Assembly: GCF_000192475.1 (NCBI RefSeq)
Contig: NZ_AEYW01000001.1
Location: 248,001 to 312,000, forward strand
DNA: 64,000 nucleotides
Source of the DNA: Ruegeria conchae
GTDB lineage: Bacteria > Pseudomonadota > Alphaproteobacteria > Rhodobacterales > Rhodobacteraceae
Direction: 5' to 3'
Shown here piece by piece: positions 46,246-55,762 of the stretch. Below the pieces are notes generated by a model. The model saw only the letters and a program-made list of their open reading frames with translations, ran no database searches and was not told where the DNA came from. The position numbers were made by a program, and so were the translations under genes. Each line of letters opens with the position of its first letter. Positions within the stretch are counted from its first letter, which is position 1.

Positions 46246-46370
46246 ATATGCAGAATTCGCCCAATTCGCCCGTTTGGCCTATTCTAACGAATGGGATGAT
46301 TTGGGTGAAGTTAGATTAATATTATATAAATCAATTGGTTACCGATGTTCTGGGCGGGCGGTTAACAGCG

Positions 46371-46399
46371 TTGACTCTGCGCCCTCAGACCCTTAGCAC
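46371..46399 (+). promoter_or_regulatory. Candidate promoter of the F0 ATP synthase operon
   Basis: TTGACT (46371-46376), then 17 bp, then TAGCAC (46394-46399) is the best sigma-70-like pair before atpI. The -10 is weak. An AT-rich stretch at 46306-46336 upstream could act as an UP-type element. Confidence 0.4.
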
Positions 46400-46429
46400 C
46401 CTACCCAAGACTGTGCGAGGGAAACGCCC

Positions 46430-46762
46430 GTGACCGATGATGACCAAAAGCAGCGTATGGCGCAGCTGGAGGCCAAGATCGACGCGGCAAAAAAGGCCAA
46501 AGCGCCTAGGCCTCGCGCAGATGCTGACGTGTCCGGGGGTGAGCTTGCCTGGAGGATGGTCATCGAAATGGTATCCGGTCTGGGGATCGGATTTGGCATC
46601 GGATACGGGCTGGATAGCCTGCTCGGGACGATCCCGATCTTTCTGGTGCTATTTACATTGCTGGGCCTTGTCGCGGGCGTGAAGGTTATGCTCCGAAGCG
46701 CGAAAGAGGTTCAAGAGAAACAAACGGCTGCAAATGCGGCCGAGAAGGACGAGAGGGACTGA
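46430..46762 (+). CDS. atpI: ATP synthase protein I
   Basis: The 110-aa membrane protein helps assemble the c-ring. A charged N-terminus (residues 1-35) is followed by two TM helices ([20 protein letters not shown] and [19 protein letters not shown]). The start is GTG 46430, after GAGGGAAA. It is the first gene of the F0 operon, 2 bp before atpB. Confidence 0.9.
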   Translation: MTDDDQKQRMAQLEAKIDAAKKAKAPRPRADADVSGGELAWRMVIEMVSGLGIGFGIGYGLDSLLGTIPIFLVLFTLLGLVAGVKVMLRSAKEVQEKQTAANAAEKDERD

Positions 46763-46764
46763 AC

Positions 46765-47523
46765 GTGGCGACCGAGACCACCGCAGCAGAAGGCAGCAGC
46801 CTGGTATTCCACCCGATGGACCAGTTCATCGTCAAGCCGTTGTTCGGCGACGGTGCGGTTGGCATGTTCACGGTCACCAATGTGACTCTGTGGCTGTTCT
46901 TTGCCGTATTGGCCGTGGTGGCTCTGTTGGTTCTGCCAACGTCCAAGCGCGCGATCGTCCCAAGCCGCATGCAGTCGATTGCAGAACTGGCCTATGGCTT
47001 CATCTACAAGATGCTTGAAGACATTTGCGGCAAGGAAGGCGTCAAGTTCTTCCCCTATGTCATGACCTTGTTCATGTTCATCGTAACCGCGAACTTCTTG
47101 GGCCTGATCCCGACCTCGTTCACCACCACATCGCATTTTGCAGTCACCATCCCGCTGGCTTTGGCCGTGTTCCTGACCGTGACCATTCTGGGTTTCGTCA
47201 AGAACGGTGCAGGCTTCCTGGGTCTGTTCTGGGTCTCCAGCGCGCCTTTGGCGCTGCGCCCGATCCTGGCGATCATCGAGCTGATTTCGTACTTTGTACG
47301 CCCTGTCAGCCACTCTATTCGTCTTGCTGGTAACGTCATGGCTGGCCACGCGGTTATCAAGGTTTTCGCGGGCTTCGCTGCGATTGCCGTGATCTCGCCC
47401 GTGTCGGTGCTGGCGATCACCGCAATGTATGGTCTTGAGGTCCTGGTGGCCTTCATTCAGGCCTACGTATTCACCATTCTGACCTGTGTTTATCTGAAAG
47501 ATGCACTGCATCCGTCGCACTAA
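46765..47523 (+). CDS. atpB: F0F1 ATP synthase subunit a
   Basis: The 252-aa subunit forms the proton half-channels. The essential arginine is in [21 protein letters not shown] (about residues 182-202), with [16 protein letters not shown] and [26 protein letters not shown] earlier. The start is GTG 46765 after AGAGGGAC. Confidence 0.97.
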   Translation: MATETTAAEGSSLVFHPMDQFIVKPLFGDGAVGMFTVTNVTLWLFFAVLAVVALLVLPTSKRAIVPSRMQSIAELAYGFIYKMLEDICGKEGVKFFPYVMTLFMFIVTANFLGLIPTSFTTTSHFAVTIPLALAVFLTVTILGFVKNGAGFLGLFWVSSAPLALRPILAIIELISYFVRPVSHSIRLAGNVMAGHAVIKVFAGFAAIAVISPVSVLAITAMYGLEVLVAFIQAYVFTILTCVYLKDALHPSH

Positions 47524-47571
47524 GGTCCGAACACCCAACATCGAAACTTCCAATTCGTAAGGAGACACATC

Positions 47572-47796
47572 ATGGAAGGCGATCTCGCACACATCGGCGC
47601 AGGCCTGGCAGCAATCGGTTCCGGCGCAGCCGCAATCGGGGTGGGCAACGTTGCAGGCAACTTCCTGGCCGGCGCCCTGCGCAACCCTTCGGCGGCTGCA
47701 TCGCAGACCGCAACCCTGTTCATCGGTATCGCGTTCGCAGAAGCCCTGGGGATCTTCGCATTCCTGGTCTCGCTGCTGCTGATGTTCGCCGTATAA
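47572..47796 (+). CDS. atpE: F0F1 ATP synthase subunit c
   Basis: The 74-aa hairpin of two TM helices has [17 protein letters not shown] (Gly-rich helix 1), the polar loop RNPSA and the proton-binding glutamate in [13 protein letters not shown] (E56). AAGGAG precedes the ATG. Glutamate with no extra sodium-ligand pattern suggests H+ coupling. Confidence 0.97.
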   Translation: MEGDLAHIGAGLAAIGSGAAAIGVGNVAGNFLAGALRNPSAAASQTATLFIGIAFAEALGIFAFLVSLLLMFAV

Positions 47797-47882
47797 TCTG
47801 CGGAACCTGATCCTTACGCGCAGATGGGCCCAAGCCATAGCGGCCCATCTGTTGTAAAGACTACGTTCCGACGGAGGATATC

Positions 47883-48434
47883 ATGGCGACAGAACCTATT
47901 GCTGAAGAAGTAGCCGGCTCGTGCGTCGACTCCTATGGCTCTGCCATCGGGATGCCGCAGCTCTGCTTCGATTGGTTCCCCAACCAGATTTTCTGGCTGG
48001 TCATTACGCTGGTCGTCATCTTTCTGGTCCTGTCCCGCGTGGCGCTGCCGCGCATCGCGGCAATCCTGGCGGAACGTCAGGGGACCATTACAAATGACCT
48101 GGCTGCGGCCGAAGATCTGAAGGCCAAGGCGGTCGAGGCCGAAGAGGCCTATAACAAGGCGCTGGCCGATGCCCGTTCTGAGGCACAGCGTATCGCAGCG
48201 GAAGCGCGCGCGGAAATCCAGTCTGGTCTGGATGATGCGATTGCCAAGGCAGACGCGGAAATCGCTGCAAAGGCGGCTGAATCGGAAAAGGCGATTGCCG
48301 AAATCCGTGCCGGTGCGCTGGAAAGCATTCAAGTGGTTGCCAAGGATACAGCGGCTGAACTGGTCACCGCACTGGGCGGCGAGGCGGATGCCAAAGCCAT
48401 CAACGGTGCAGTAGACGCACAGACGAAAGGATAA
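47883..48434 (+). CDS. atpX: F0F1 ATP synthase subunit b' (b2)
   Basis: The 183-aa stalk protein has one TM helix ([21 protein letters not shown], about residues 35-55) and a long Ala/Glu/Lys helical tail. Presence of this and a second b gene is typical of photosynthetic-lineage alphaproteobacteria, giving a b/b' heterodimer. ACGGAGG precedes the start. Confidence 0.92.
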   Translation: MATEPIAEEVAGSCVDSYGSAIGMPQLCFDWFPNQIFWLVITLVVIFLVLSRVALPRIAAILAERQGTITNDLAAAEDLKAKAVEAEEAYNKALADARSEAQRIAAEARAEIQSGLDDAIAKADAEIAAKAAESEKAIAEIRAGALESIQVVAKDTAAELVTALGGEADAKAINGAVDAQTKG

Positions 48435-48439
48435 GTGAC

Positions 48440-49000
48440 ATGCGGAACACTCTTGCCCTTATCCTGACCGTCGGTGCCGCCAGCCCCGCGCTGGCCGCAA
48501 GCGGACCGTTCTTTTCGCTTGGTAACACCGACTTTGTGGTCCTGCTGGGCTTCATCGTTTTCATCGCGGTCCTGTTCTACTTCAAGGTCCCCGGCATGAT
48601 CGGTGGTGCATTGGACAAACGTGCCGAAGGCATCCAGTCCGAACTGGACGAAGCACGTGCCCTGCATGAAGAAGCGCGTAGCCTGCTAGCCTCGTATGAG
48701 CGCAAGCAACGCGAGGTGCAGACACAGGCCGACGCCATCGTCGAAGCGGCGAAGCAGGACGCGGCATTGGCCGCTGAGCAAGCCAAGGTCGATTTGGAGA
48801 AATCCATTGCACGCCGTCTAGCGGCTGCACAGGATCAGATCGCATCGGCTGAGGCCTCAGCAGTCAAGGAAGTTCGCGATCAGGCCGTCACCGTTGCGGT
48901 TTCCGCAGCGAAAGCCGTTCTAGCCAAGCAAATGACCGCCACGCAGGCGAACAAGCTGATCGACGCATCCATCGCGGATGTCGCTGAAAAGCTCCACTGA
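48440..49000 (+). CDS. atpF: F0F1 ATP synthase subunit b
   Basis: The 186-aa protein starts with a signal-like segment (RNTLALILTVGAASPALA) before its TM helix (FVVLLGFIVFIAVLFYFKV) and the stalk coiled coil (HEEARSLLASYERKQREVQTQADAIVEAAKQD). It begins 5 bp after atpX and is followed by a strong terminator. Confidence 0.95.
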   Translation: MRNTLALILTVGAASPALAASGPFFSLGNTDFVVLLGFIVFIAVLFYFKVPGMIGGALDKRAEGIQSELDEARALHEEARSLLASYERKQREVQTQADAIVEAAKQDAALAAEQAKVDLEKSIARRLAAAQDQIASAEASAVKEVRDQAVTVAVSAAKAVLAKQMTATQANKLIDASIADVAEKLH

Positions 49001-49022
49001 TCGCCCGGATCATATGAATTGA

Positions 49023-49058
49023 AAAACCCGAGGGCCGCGTAGCGCTCGGGTTTTTTTT
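49023..49058 (+). terminator. Rho-independent terminator of the F0 operon
   Basis: AAAACCCGAG and CTCGGGTTTT form a stem of about 10 bp around GGCCGCGTAGCG, followed by a run of T to 49058. It starts 22 bp after the atpF stop and lies just before the end of the convergent hydrolase gene. Confidence 0.93.
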
Positions 49059-49067
49059 GTTTTGTTG

Positions 49068-49556
49068 CTAGGGACTGCGCTTTGATCTGCGCCAGGTCAC
49101 GACAAAAACAATTAGAGCGATCACGGTAATCAGGATCTCAACCTTGAAAGTCCAATGGTTGAGAAAAGACAATATCCAATGAAGGTGCGTCGCTAGCACA
49201 ATGACCAACGGATGCGTTGCGTCGGAGAACGGCCAGAACCACGCAACCTCCCCGGTGATTGAATCCAGCAGCATATGAACCAACCCACCGGCGCCAAAGA
49301 AGGTCAGGATGGTGCCGGTTCTTGAGGCCCAGATACGTATCATAATCCCGGCAAGTAGAATCCCTGCCCAGATGACCGGGCGGTGGGTCAGGTAAGAGTG
49401 GTGATGATGCCCCCGGTCATCGACAAGATAGAACCAGAGCATATCGATATCGGGGGCAACGGCTCCCAACATCGCCGCCGTAAAGGCAAGTTTCCCGAGA
49501 TTCGGTGCGGCGGTTCGAAAGACCAGATAGGCGCCCGGCAGGTGTCCTATGAACAT
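49068..49556 (-). CDS. YdjM-like membrane-bound metal-dependent hydrolase
   Basis: The 162-aa protein has four or five hydrophobic segments and the family's metal-like motifs APDIDMLWFYL, HHHHSYLTHRP and GGLVHMLLDSITG. It starts at ATG 49556 in a one-base overlap with the GntR stop. Its function in this group is unknown. Confidence 0.82.
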   Translation of the reverse strand: MFIGHLPGAYLVFRTAAPNLGKLAFTAAMLGAVAPDIDMLWFYLVDDRGHHHHSYLTHRPVIWAGILLAGIMIRIWASRTGTILTFFGAGGLVHMLLDSITGEVAWFWPFSDATHPLVIVLATHLHWILSFLNHWTFKVEILITVIALIVFVVTWRRSKRSP

Positions 49557-50326
49557 CAGTTCTCGCCGGTTTCGTGCTTCAACCGCTGCTGCGCGATCTC
49601 TTCGTTGCGCAGGGCCTTCTGCTGATCGGCCATGCAGCTTTTGACAAAGTTCAGGTGATCTTCGACCGCCCGCCGCGCGCCTTTTGGGTCGCGGTCCTGC
49701 AGGGCCGCGTTGATGGCACGGTGCTGGTCCAGAATAGCGTCACGGGTGGTGCGCTGCTGAAACATGATCCGGCGGTTGTAGAACACGCCCTGCCGCAGCA
49801 GATCGAACATCGACCGCATCATATGCAGCATCACAACATTGTGGCTGGCCTCGATGATGGCCATGTGGAATTGGGCGTCCAGATGTGCCTCTTCCTCGGC
49901 AGCGTTACGCGCGTGGGCGGTTTCCATCTTGTCCAGTATGGTCTGCACCACTTTCAGATCGCTGTCCGATCCCATCCGCGCGGCGCGCTCGGCGGCCAGC
50001 CCCTCCATATCGCGCCGGAACGAGATATAGTCGAACACCGCCTCGTCGTGATTGCCGAACAACCGGATCAAAGCGGGCGAGAAGGCCGAGCCCAGAACCT
50101 CGGCCACATAGATGCCTGACCCGGCCTTGGCGGTCAGCAATCCCTGATCCTGCAGATCAGCGATCGCCTCGCGCAGCGAGGGGCGCGACACGCCCATCCG
50201 CTCGGCCAGTTCCCTTTCCGAGGGTAGGCGTTCGCCGGGGCGCAGGATGCCGCGCAAGATCAACAACTCAATCTGGCGCACCACGGCCAGAGATAGTTTT
50301 TCGGTCTGAACTTTTTGAAAAGGCAT
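49556..50326 (-). CDS. GntR-family regulator (FadR subfamily)
   Basis: The 256-aa regulator has an N-terminal winged helix (VRQIELLILRGILRPGERLPSERELAERMGVSRPSLREAIADLQDQGLL) and a C-terminal all-helical FCD domain whose metal/ligand residues include D and H in HLDAQFHMAIIEASHN and the later HRAINAAL, VEDHLNFV. It resembles PdhR/LldR-type sensors of organic acids. It is divergent from an aminotransferase with two dyads between, so both genes are probable targets. Confidence 0.88.
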   Translation of the reverse strand: MPFQKVQTEKLSLAVVRQIELLILRGILRPGERLPSERELAERMGVSRPSLREAIADLQDQGLLTAKAGSGIYVAEVLGSAFSPALIRLFGNHDEAVFDYISFRRDMEGLAAERAARMGSDSDLKVVQTILDKMETAHARNAAEEEAHLDAQFHMAIIEASHNVVMLHMMRSMFDLLRQGVFYNRRIMFQQRTTRDAILDQHRAINAALQDRDPKGARRAVEDHLNFVKSCMADQQKALRNEEIAQQRLKHETGEN

Positions 50327-50344
50327 CCGGCTAACATCTGAAAT

Positions 50345-50363
50345 TGGTCAACTCACTTGACCA
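50345..50363. promoter_or_regulatory. GntR/FadR-type operator palindrome
   Basis: TGGTCAA-ctcac-TTGACCA is a perfect 7-bp inverted repeat, containing the TGGTC/GACCA half-sites known from FadR-subfamily operators. It lies 18 bp before the GntR start, so it should mediate autoregulation. Confidence 0.75.
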
Positions 50364-50409
50364 CGATTGCGAGGCGCGTTCAAGCCGCTCACAGAGGTTG
50401 AAACATTAG

Positions 50410-50447
50410 GTCAGTATTATTGACATAAGAGGTGCATTGCCTAGTCT
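50410..50447 (+). promoter_or_regulatory. Aminotransferase promoter with overlapping dyad
   Basis: TTGACA (50420-50425), 16 bp, then TAGTCT (50442-50447) is a good sigma-70 promoter for the aminotransferase. A second dyad GTCA-N7-TGAC (50410-50424) covers the -35 box and could be a weaker site for the divergent GntR regulator. Confidence 0.55.
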
Positions 50448-50477
50448 GCGACCTAAGGGCGGAGGAGGCCCGCAACG

Positions 50478-51671
50478 ATGGATCAGCTATACGCCACCCG
50501 CGCATCCCGAATGAAAGCATCCGAAATCCGCGAATTGCTGAAGCTTCTGGGCGAGCCCGGTATCATTTCGTTCGCAGGTGGTATCCCTGACCCGAACCTG
50601 TTCCCGGCTGAGGCCTTTGCCGAGGCGTTCCAGAACGCGCTAGGCCCGGATCAACAGGCTCAGGCCTTGCAATACTCTGTCAGCGAGGGCTATGCGCCCT
50701 TGCGCCATTGGCTGGTTGGCTACATGCGCGGGATAGGTGTGGAGTGCGACATCGACAACATCCTGATCACCTCCGGTTCTCAGCAGGCGCTGGATTATCT
50801 GGGTAAGCTGTTTCTATCGCCGGGCGATACCGCGCTGGTCGGCTGGCCCACCTATCTGGGCGCGCTGAATGCCTTTGACGCTTATGAGCCGCGCTTCGAT
50901 CAGCTCAGTGTCAACGGCAATCGTGGCGCGGCTGAGTACCGAGAAGCGGCGGATGGCAGTCCGATCAAGTTCGCTTATCTCTCCGCTGATTTCGCCAACC
51001 CGACGGGTGAGACCGTCGACCTGCGGGGCAGGGAAGCGCTGTTGGATCTGGCCGAGGAATTGGACTGTGCTGTGATCGAGGATGGGGCCTATCAGGCGCT
51101 GCGCTATGATGGCGACCCGATCCCCCCAATCATGGCGCTGGAACAGGCCCGCAAGGGATCAATCGAAAACTGCCGCACGATCTATTGTGGTAGTTTCTCG
51201 AAAACCCTGTCACCCGGTCTGCGTGTTGGCTGGGTGGTAGGTGCGAAACCTGTAATCTCGCAAATGGTGCTGCTCAAGCAGGCCGCAGACCTGCATTCCT
51301 CGACTATCAACCAGATGGCTGTGTATCAGGTGGCGCGGGATTGTTTCGAAAACCACGTTCCGATGTTGCGCCGCACCTATGCCGCCCGCCGCGATGCGAT
51401 GTTGGAGGCGTTGGCCCAGCATATGCCCGATGGTGTGGAATGGACCCGACCCGAAGGCGGTATGTTCATTTGGGTCACGTTGCCCAAAGGGGTGAACGGG
51501 GCCGATCTGCTGGCCCGGGCGCTTGAAACCGTCAAGTTGGCCTTTGTCCCGGGTCAGGCGTTCTTCCCTGATGACACCGGGGCCAACACGATCCGGCTGA
51601 GCTTTTCCAATTCCGATGAGGATACGATCCGCGAAGGTATTCGCCGATTGGGAGAGGTGCTGCGCGCCTGA
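50478..51671 (+). CDS. PLP-dependent aminotransferase (class I/II, 2-aminoadipate/LysN-like)
   Basis: The 397-aa fold-type I enzyme has the N-terminal IISFAGGIPDPNLFP, the cofactor segments SGSQQALDYLGKLF, DFANPTGETVD and IEDGAYQALRYDG, and the PLP lysine in GSFSKTLSPGLRVGWVVG. It is of the group with aminoadipate and aromatic/branched aminotransferases; substrate unknown. GGAGGAGG lies before the ATG. It is probably repressed by the divergent GntR protein. Confidence 0.86.
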   Translation: MDQLYATRASRMKASEIRELLKLLGEPGIISFAGGIPDPNLFPAEAFAEAFQNALGPDQQAQALQYSVSEGYAPLRHWLVGYMRGIGVECDIDNILITSGSQQALDYLGKLFLSPGDTALVGWPTYLGALNAFDAYEPRFDQLSVNGNRGAAEYREAADGSPIKFAYLSADFANPTGETVDLRGREALLDLAEELDCAVIEDGAYQALRYDGDPIPPIMALEQARKGSIENCRTIYCGSFSKTLSPGLRVGWVVGAKPVISQMVLLKQAADLHSSTINQMAVYQVARDCFENHVPMLRRTYAARRDAMLEALAQHMPDGVEWTRPEGGMFIWVTLPKGVNGADLLARALETVKLAFVPGQAFFPDDTGANTIRLSFSNSDEDTIREGIRRLGEVLRA

Positions 51672-51715
51672 TCTGAGAAAGGATTCATTAACCATATTGC
51701 CGCAAGAACGGCGGT

Positions 51716-52111
51716 ATGATCCGTCTGCTTGCCTTCCTGTTACTCACCGCCTGCTCTGGTGGCATGCCCTATTTCCGCGACCAGCCCGCAACACGTGTTG
51801 CGGTAAATGGCAGCGTGTTTGACGTCCGCGTCCGCAACGAACTGGCCGAAGCCGTCCGCATAAACCCGCAATACGCGCCGCGCCTTGGTCCGATCCGCGA
51901 CCGCGCCGCGCTGGCGATGGCACAGGTCTCGGGCTGTCCGCTTCTGGACGTTCTGGGCGACGCGGCCGTAACTGTAGGCGTGCTGGGCTGCGACAAGGAA
52001 CTGGGGGAAAAGCTGATTTTCGGAGCGCTCCTACGCCGCCCTTATGAATGCGTCGATTATGGCTATTACGAAGACTATGGATATCAGGCCTTCGAATGTT
52101 CGCCGTATTAA
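51716..52111 (+). CDS. Hypothetical lipoprotein
   Basis: The 131-aa protein has a short lipoprotein signal (IRLLAFLLLTAC, lipobox LLTAC). The mature part has a Cys pair (SGCPLLDV, LGCDKELG) and a Tyr-rich C-terminus (CVDYGYYEDYGYQAFECSPY). I do not recognise the family. It starts 45 bp after the aminotransferase. Confidence 0.72.
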   Translation: MIRLLAFLLLTACSGGMPYFRDQPATRVAVNGSVFDVRVRNELAEAVRINPQYAPRLGPIRDRAALAMAQVSGCPLLDVLGDAAVTVGVLGCDKELGEKLIFGALLRRPYECVDYGYYEDYGYQAFECSPY

Positions 52112-52252
52112 GATACGCGAAACCCTGCGTAGTTTTGCCAAGATATTGTGGATAACTCGGCCAATCATCCCATATCCTGCGCAATCACGTTGACACCTCC
52201 CCCATCCGTTGCGCAGACTTCCTAACCATAGGAATCACACCAAGAGCAGCCA

Positions 52253-55200
52253 TTGCGCTTTAGCAAACTCAAACTGACCGGCTTCAAAAGCTTTGTTGAC
52301 CCGACCGATCTGATCATCGCGGACGGGTTGACCGGAGTCGTCGGTCCCAATGGCTGTGGCAAATCCAACCTTCTGGAAGCTCTGCGCTGGGTGATGGGCG
52401 AAAACCGCCCCAAATCCATGCGCGGCGGGGCGATGGAGGATGTGATCTTTGCGGGCGCGGCGACCCGGCCCGCAAGGAACTTTGCCGAGGTGGTCCTGAC
52501 CATGGATAACTCGGAACGTCTGGCGCCATCCGGCTTCAATGACAGTGACCAGTTGGAGATTGTCCGCCGCATCACCCGCGACGTGGGCAGCGCCTATAAG
52601 ACCAACGGCAAGGATGTCCGCGCCCGCGACGTGCAGATGCTGTTTGCCGATGCCTCGACCGGGGCGCACTCACCTGCGCTGGTGGGGCAAAACCGCATTG
52701 CCGAATTGATCAACGCCAAGCCCCGCGCGCGCCGACGCATTCTGGAAGAGGCTGCGGGTATTTCGGGCCTCTATCAACGCCGCCACGAGGCCGAGCTGAA
52801 GCTGAAGGGCACCGAGGCCAACCTGACCCGCGTCGATGACGTGCTGGAACAGTTGGGCGGCCAGTTGGCGCAACTCGCCCGTCAGGCCCGTCAGGCCGCG
52901 CGTTACCGCGAGATTGGTGAACAGCTGCGTCAAGCCGAGGGCATGCTGCTCTATCGTCGCTGGAAAGAGGCTGACATGGCTCGCCAAGCGGCAGAAGAAA
53001 AGCTGCGAGACCGGATCACCGAAGCCTCCCGCGCCGAGGCATCCGCCCGCGAATCCGCAGCCAAACGCGCCGAGATCGAGGAAACCCTGCCACCCCTGCG
53101 CGAGGAAGAGGCTATTGCTGCCGCCGTCCTGCAGCGACAGCAGGTGCAACGCGATCAACTCTCGGATCAGGAAACCCGTGCGCGCCAGACGATCGAGACG
53201 CTGACCAACCGGATCCAGCAACTGGGCAACGACATCGAACGCGAATCCGGCCTGAACCGCGATGCGGGTGAGATGATCGAACGGCTGGAATGGGAGGCGC
53301 GCGAGCTGGCCAAAGCCGCCGAGGGCTATGACGAAAAGGTCGCCGAAGCTGCGGAAGTTGCCCGCGAAGCCGCTTCGGTTTTGCAAGATCGCGAAGATCA
53401 CCTGTCGCAGGAAACCGAAGACATGGCGCGCCTGGTGGCGCGACACCAATCGGCGCAGCGATTGGTTGAAGACAGCCGCAAGACACTGACCCGCTCCGAA
53501 GGCGAAGAGGAAAAGGCCCGGGCCGCCGTGGACGAGGCGCGCAATGCTCTGTCCCGCGCCAGCGAGGCGTTCGAGACCGCGCAGGAGGGCGAAGAAGAGG
53601 CCCGTGAAGCTGCTGAGTCCGCCGAAGAAGCGCTCGCCGCTGCCGATGAGCTGCGCAACGACACGCAGGCGCGTGAGGCAGAGGCCCGCGCCAAGCGCTC
53701 CGAGGCGGAAGGCGAGTTGGGTGCGATCCGGGCCGAAACCTCCGCACTAGCGAAACTGGTCGAACGCGATACGGCTGAGGGTGGGCAGGTGCTCGACCTG
53801 TTGCGCGTGGCGTCGGGCCATGAAAAGGCACTGGGCGCCGCGCTGGCCGATGACCTACGCGCGCCGCTGGTCGAGGGCGACGGTCCTTCGGGCTGGGTGC
53901 AGGTCGTGGGCTATGACAGCGATCAACCCTTGCCAGATGGGGCCGAGCCTCTGGCCTTGCATGTGTCCGGTCCCGACCGGCTCAGCCGCCGGATCGCGCA
54001 AATTGGTCTGGTCGATGCGGATCAGGGGGCACGGTTGCAGGCGTCGCTGAAACCTGGGCAACGGCTGGTCTCGCGCTCGGGCGACCTGTGGCGCTGGGAC
54101 GGGTTCCGCGCTTGGGCCGAAGACGCGCCAAGCGCCGCCGCTCTGCGGCTGGAACAGCTGAACAAGCTGGAAGCGCTGAAACAGGAACTGACCCGCACCG
54201 AGGCACAAGCCGACGGTGCACGCGCCGCGCATGAGGCGCTGTCCCAGCAACTGGCCGACGTCACCGAAGCCGACCGTCGCGCCCGCGAGGCTCGTCGCGC
54301 TGCCGACCAGCGCATGGCGGAAACGGCGCGGATGCTCAGCCGGGCCGAGGCCGATCGCAATCTGGCACAGGGCAAGCTGGAAACACTAACACTGGCTGTT
54401 GACCGCCATAAGGAAGATGCAATGTCTGCCCGCGCGCAACTGCGCGAGGCTGAGGGCGCGCTGACCGGACTGGGCGACCTCGACAGCGCCCGCGCGCAGG
54501 TCGAGGACATCAAACAGACGGTCGAGGCGGCGCGGATCACCATGCTGACCCACCGCTCGACCCATGACGAACTGCGCCGCGAGGGCGAGGCCCGCACCCG
54601 ACGCACGCAGGAGGTGACCAAGGACCTTAGCGGTTGGCGGCACCGTCTGGAAACGGCGGAAAAGCGGATATCGGAACTGGCCGAACGCAAGGAAAGTTCG
54701 GAAGAGGAACTGACCGAGGCCATGGCCGCCCCCAGCGAAATCGCCGAGGCGCGGGAAGAGCTGAACGAGCTGATCGAAACCGCCGAGGCCCGCCGCGCCG
54801 AAGCCGCCGACAAGCTGGCCGAAGCCGAGACCCAGCAGCGCGAGATCGTGCTGGCCGAACGCGAAGCCGAACGTCTGGCCTCGGAAGCGCGCGAAAGCCG
54901 CGCGGCGGCTGAGGCGCGTTGTGACGCGGCCAGGGAAAGCGTGGTCGCGGCGGCGGAACGGATTGCCGAGGACCAGCAACTGACGCCAAACCAGTTGCTG
55001 AACCAGCTCGACACCAACCCCGATCAGATGCCCGCCGCCGACGCGCTGGAGGCCGAAGTGAACCGCCACAAGCGCCAGCGCGACGCGATGGGGGCGGTGA
55101 ATCTGCGTGCCGAAGAGGACAGCAAGGAAGTTCAGGAAGAATTCGACACGCTGAATGGGGAAAAGGGTGATCTGGAAGAGGCGATCAAGGCCTTGCGCAG

Positions 55201-55708
55201 CGGTATCGCCAGCCTCAACCGCGAAGGGCGCGAACGTCTGTTGACCGCATTTGAACAGGTGAACTCGAACTTCGCGATGCTGTTCAAGCACCTTTTCGGC
55301 GGCGGTGAGGCAAATCTGGTCATGGTTGAAAGCGACGACCCGCTGGATGCGGGCCTTGAGATCATGTGCCAACCGCCGGGCAAGAAGCTGTCGACCCTCA
55401 GCCTGCTGTCAGGTGGGGAGCAGACCCTGACGGCGACTGCGCTGATTTTTGGCGTCTTCCTCGCTAACCCGGCCCCGATCTGTGTGCTCGACGAGGTCGA
55501 CGCGCCGCTCGATGACGCCAACGTCACCCGCTTTTGCGACCTGCTGGACGAGATGTGCCGCCAGACCGACACCCGCTTCCTGATCATCACCCACCACGCG
55601 GTGACTATGGCGCGGATGGATCGTCTGTTTGGTGTGACGATGCAGGAACAGGGCGTTAGCCAACTGGTCTCGGTCGACCTCAAGAAGGCCGAGCAGATGG
55701 TCGCCTGA
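52253..55708 (+). CDS. smc: Chromosome segregation protein SMC
   Basis: The 1151-aa condensin core has the head ATPase halves at both ends: Walker A GPNGCGKSNLLEALRW (about residues 32-47), signature LSLLSGGEQTLTATAL (about 1047), Walker B ICVLDEVDAPLDDANVTRF (about 1076-1094). Long heptad coiled coils run at about 170-490 and 650-1000, rich in Ala/Glu/Arg, around a hinge (about 505-640). The start is TTG 52253 (RFSKLKLTGFKSFVDPTD). Partners ScpA and ScpB are not in this window. Confidence 0.96.
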   Translation: MRFSKLKLTGFKSFVDPTDLIIADGLTGVVGPNGCGKSNLLEALRWVMGENRPKSMRGGAMEDVIFAGAATRPARNFAEVVLTMDNSERLAPSGFNDSDQLEIVRRITRDVGSAYKTNGKDVRARDVQMLFADASTGAHSPALVGQNRIAELINAKPRARRRILEEAAGISGLYQRRHEAELKLKGTEANLTRVDDVLEQLGGQLAQLARQARQAARYREIGEQLRQAEGMLLYRRWKEADMARQAAEEKLRDRITEASRAEASARESAAKRAEIEETLPPLREEEAIAAAVLQRQQVQRDQLSDQETRARQTIETLTNRIQQLGNDIERESGLNRDAGEMIERLEWEARELAKAAEGYDEKVAEAAEVAREAASVLQDREDHLSQETEDMARLVARHQSAQRLVEDSRKTLTRSEGEEEKARAAVDEARNALSRASEAFETAQEGEEEAREAAESAEEALAAADELRNDTQAREAEARAKRSEAEGELGAIRAETSALAKLVERDTAEGGQVLDLLRVASGHEKALGAALADDLRAPLVEGDGPSGWVQVVGYDSDQPLPDGAEPLALHVSGPDRLSRRIAQIGLVDADQGARLQASLKPGQRLVSRSGDLWRWDGFRAWAEDAPSAAALRLEQLNKLEALKQELTRTEAQADGARAAHEALSQQLADVTEADRRAREARRAADQRMAETARMLSRAEADRNLAQGKLETLTLAVDRHKEDAMSARAQLREAEGALTGLGDLDSARAQVEDIKQTVEAARITMLTHRSTHDELRREGEARTRRTQEVTKDLSGWRHRLETAEKRISELAERKESSEEELTEAMAAPSEIAEAREELNELIETAEARRAEAADKLAEAETQQREIVLAEREAERLASEARESRAAAEARCDAARESVVAAAERIAEDQQLTPNQLLNQLDTNPDQMPAADALEAEVNRHKRQRDAMGAVNLRAEEDSKEVQEEFDTLNGEKGDLEEAIKALRSGIASLNREGRERLLTAFEQVNSNFAMLFKHLFGGGEANLVMVESDDPLDAGLEIMCQPPGKKLSTLSLLSGGEQTLTATALIFGVFLANPAPICVLDEVDAPLDDANVTRFCDLLDEMCRQTDTRFLIITHHAVTMARMDRLFGVTMQEQGVSQLVSVDLKKAEQMVA

Positions 55709-55762
55709 ACGATCACTGCAACGTTATGAGCCATGGCCCGCATATCAAGTTAGGCTGGCATC

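Noticed and set aside
46711-47838. 375-aa minus-strand frame through atpB and atpE
   Set aside because: His/Arg/Gln-rich antisense of strongly conserved F0 genes.
54022-55017. 331-aa minus-strand frame inside smc
   Set aside because: Low-complexity Ser/Ala/Arg composition is the antisense image of the smc coiled coil; no ribosome site or family.
54386-55372. 328-aa minus-strand frame inside smc
   Set aside because: Phe/Gly/Leu/Gln-rich antisense image of the coiled coil, not a membrane protein.
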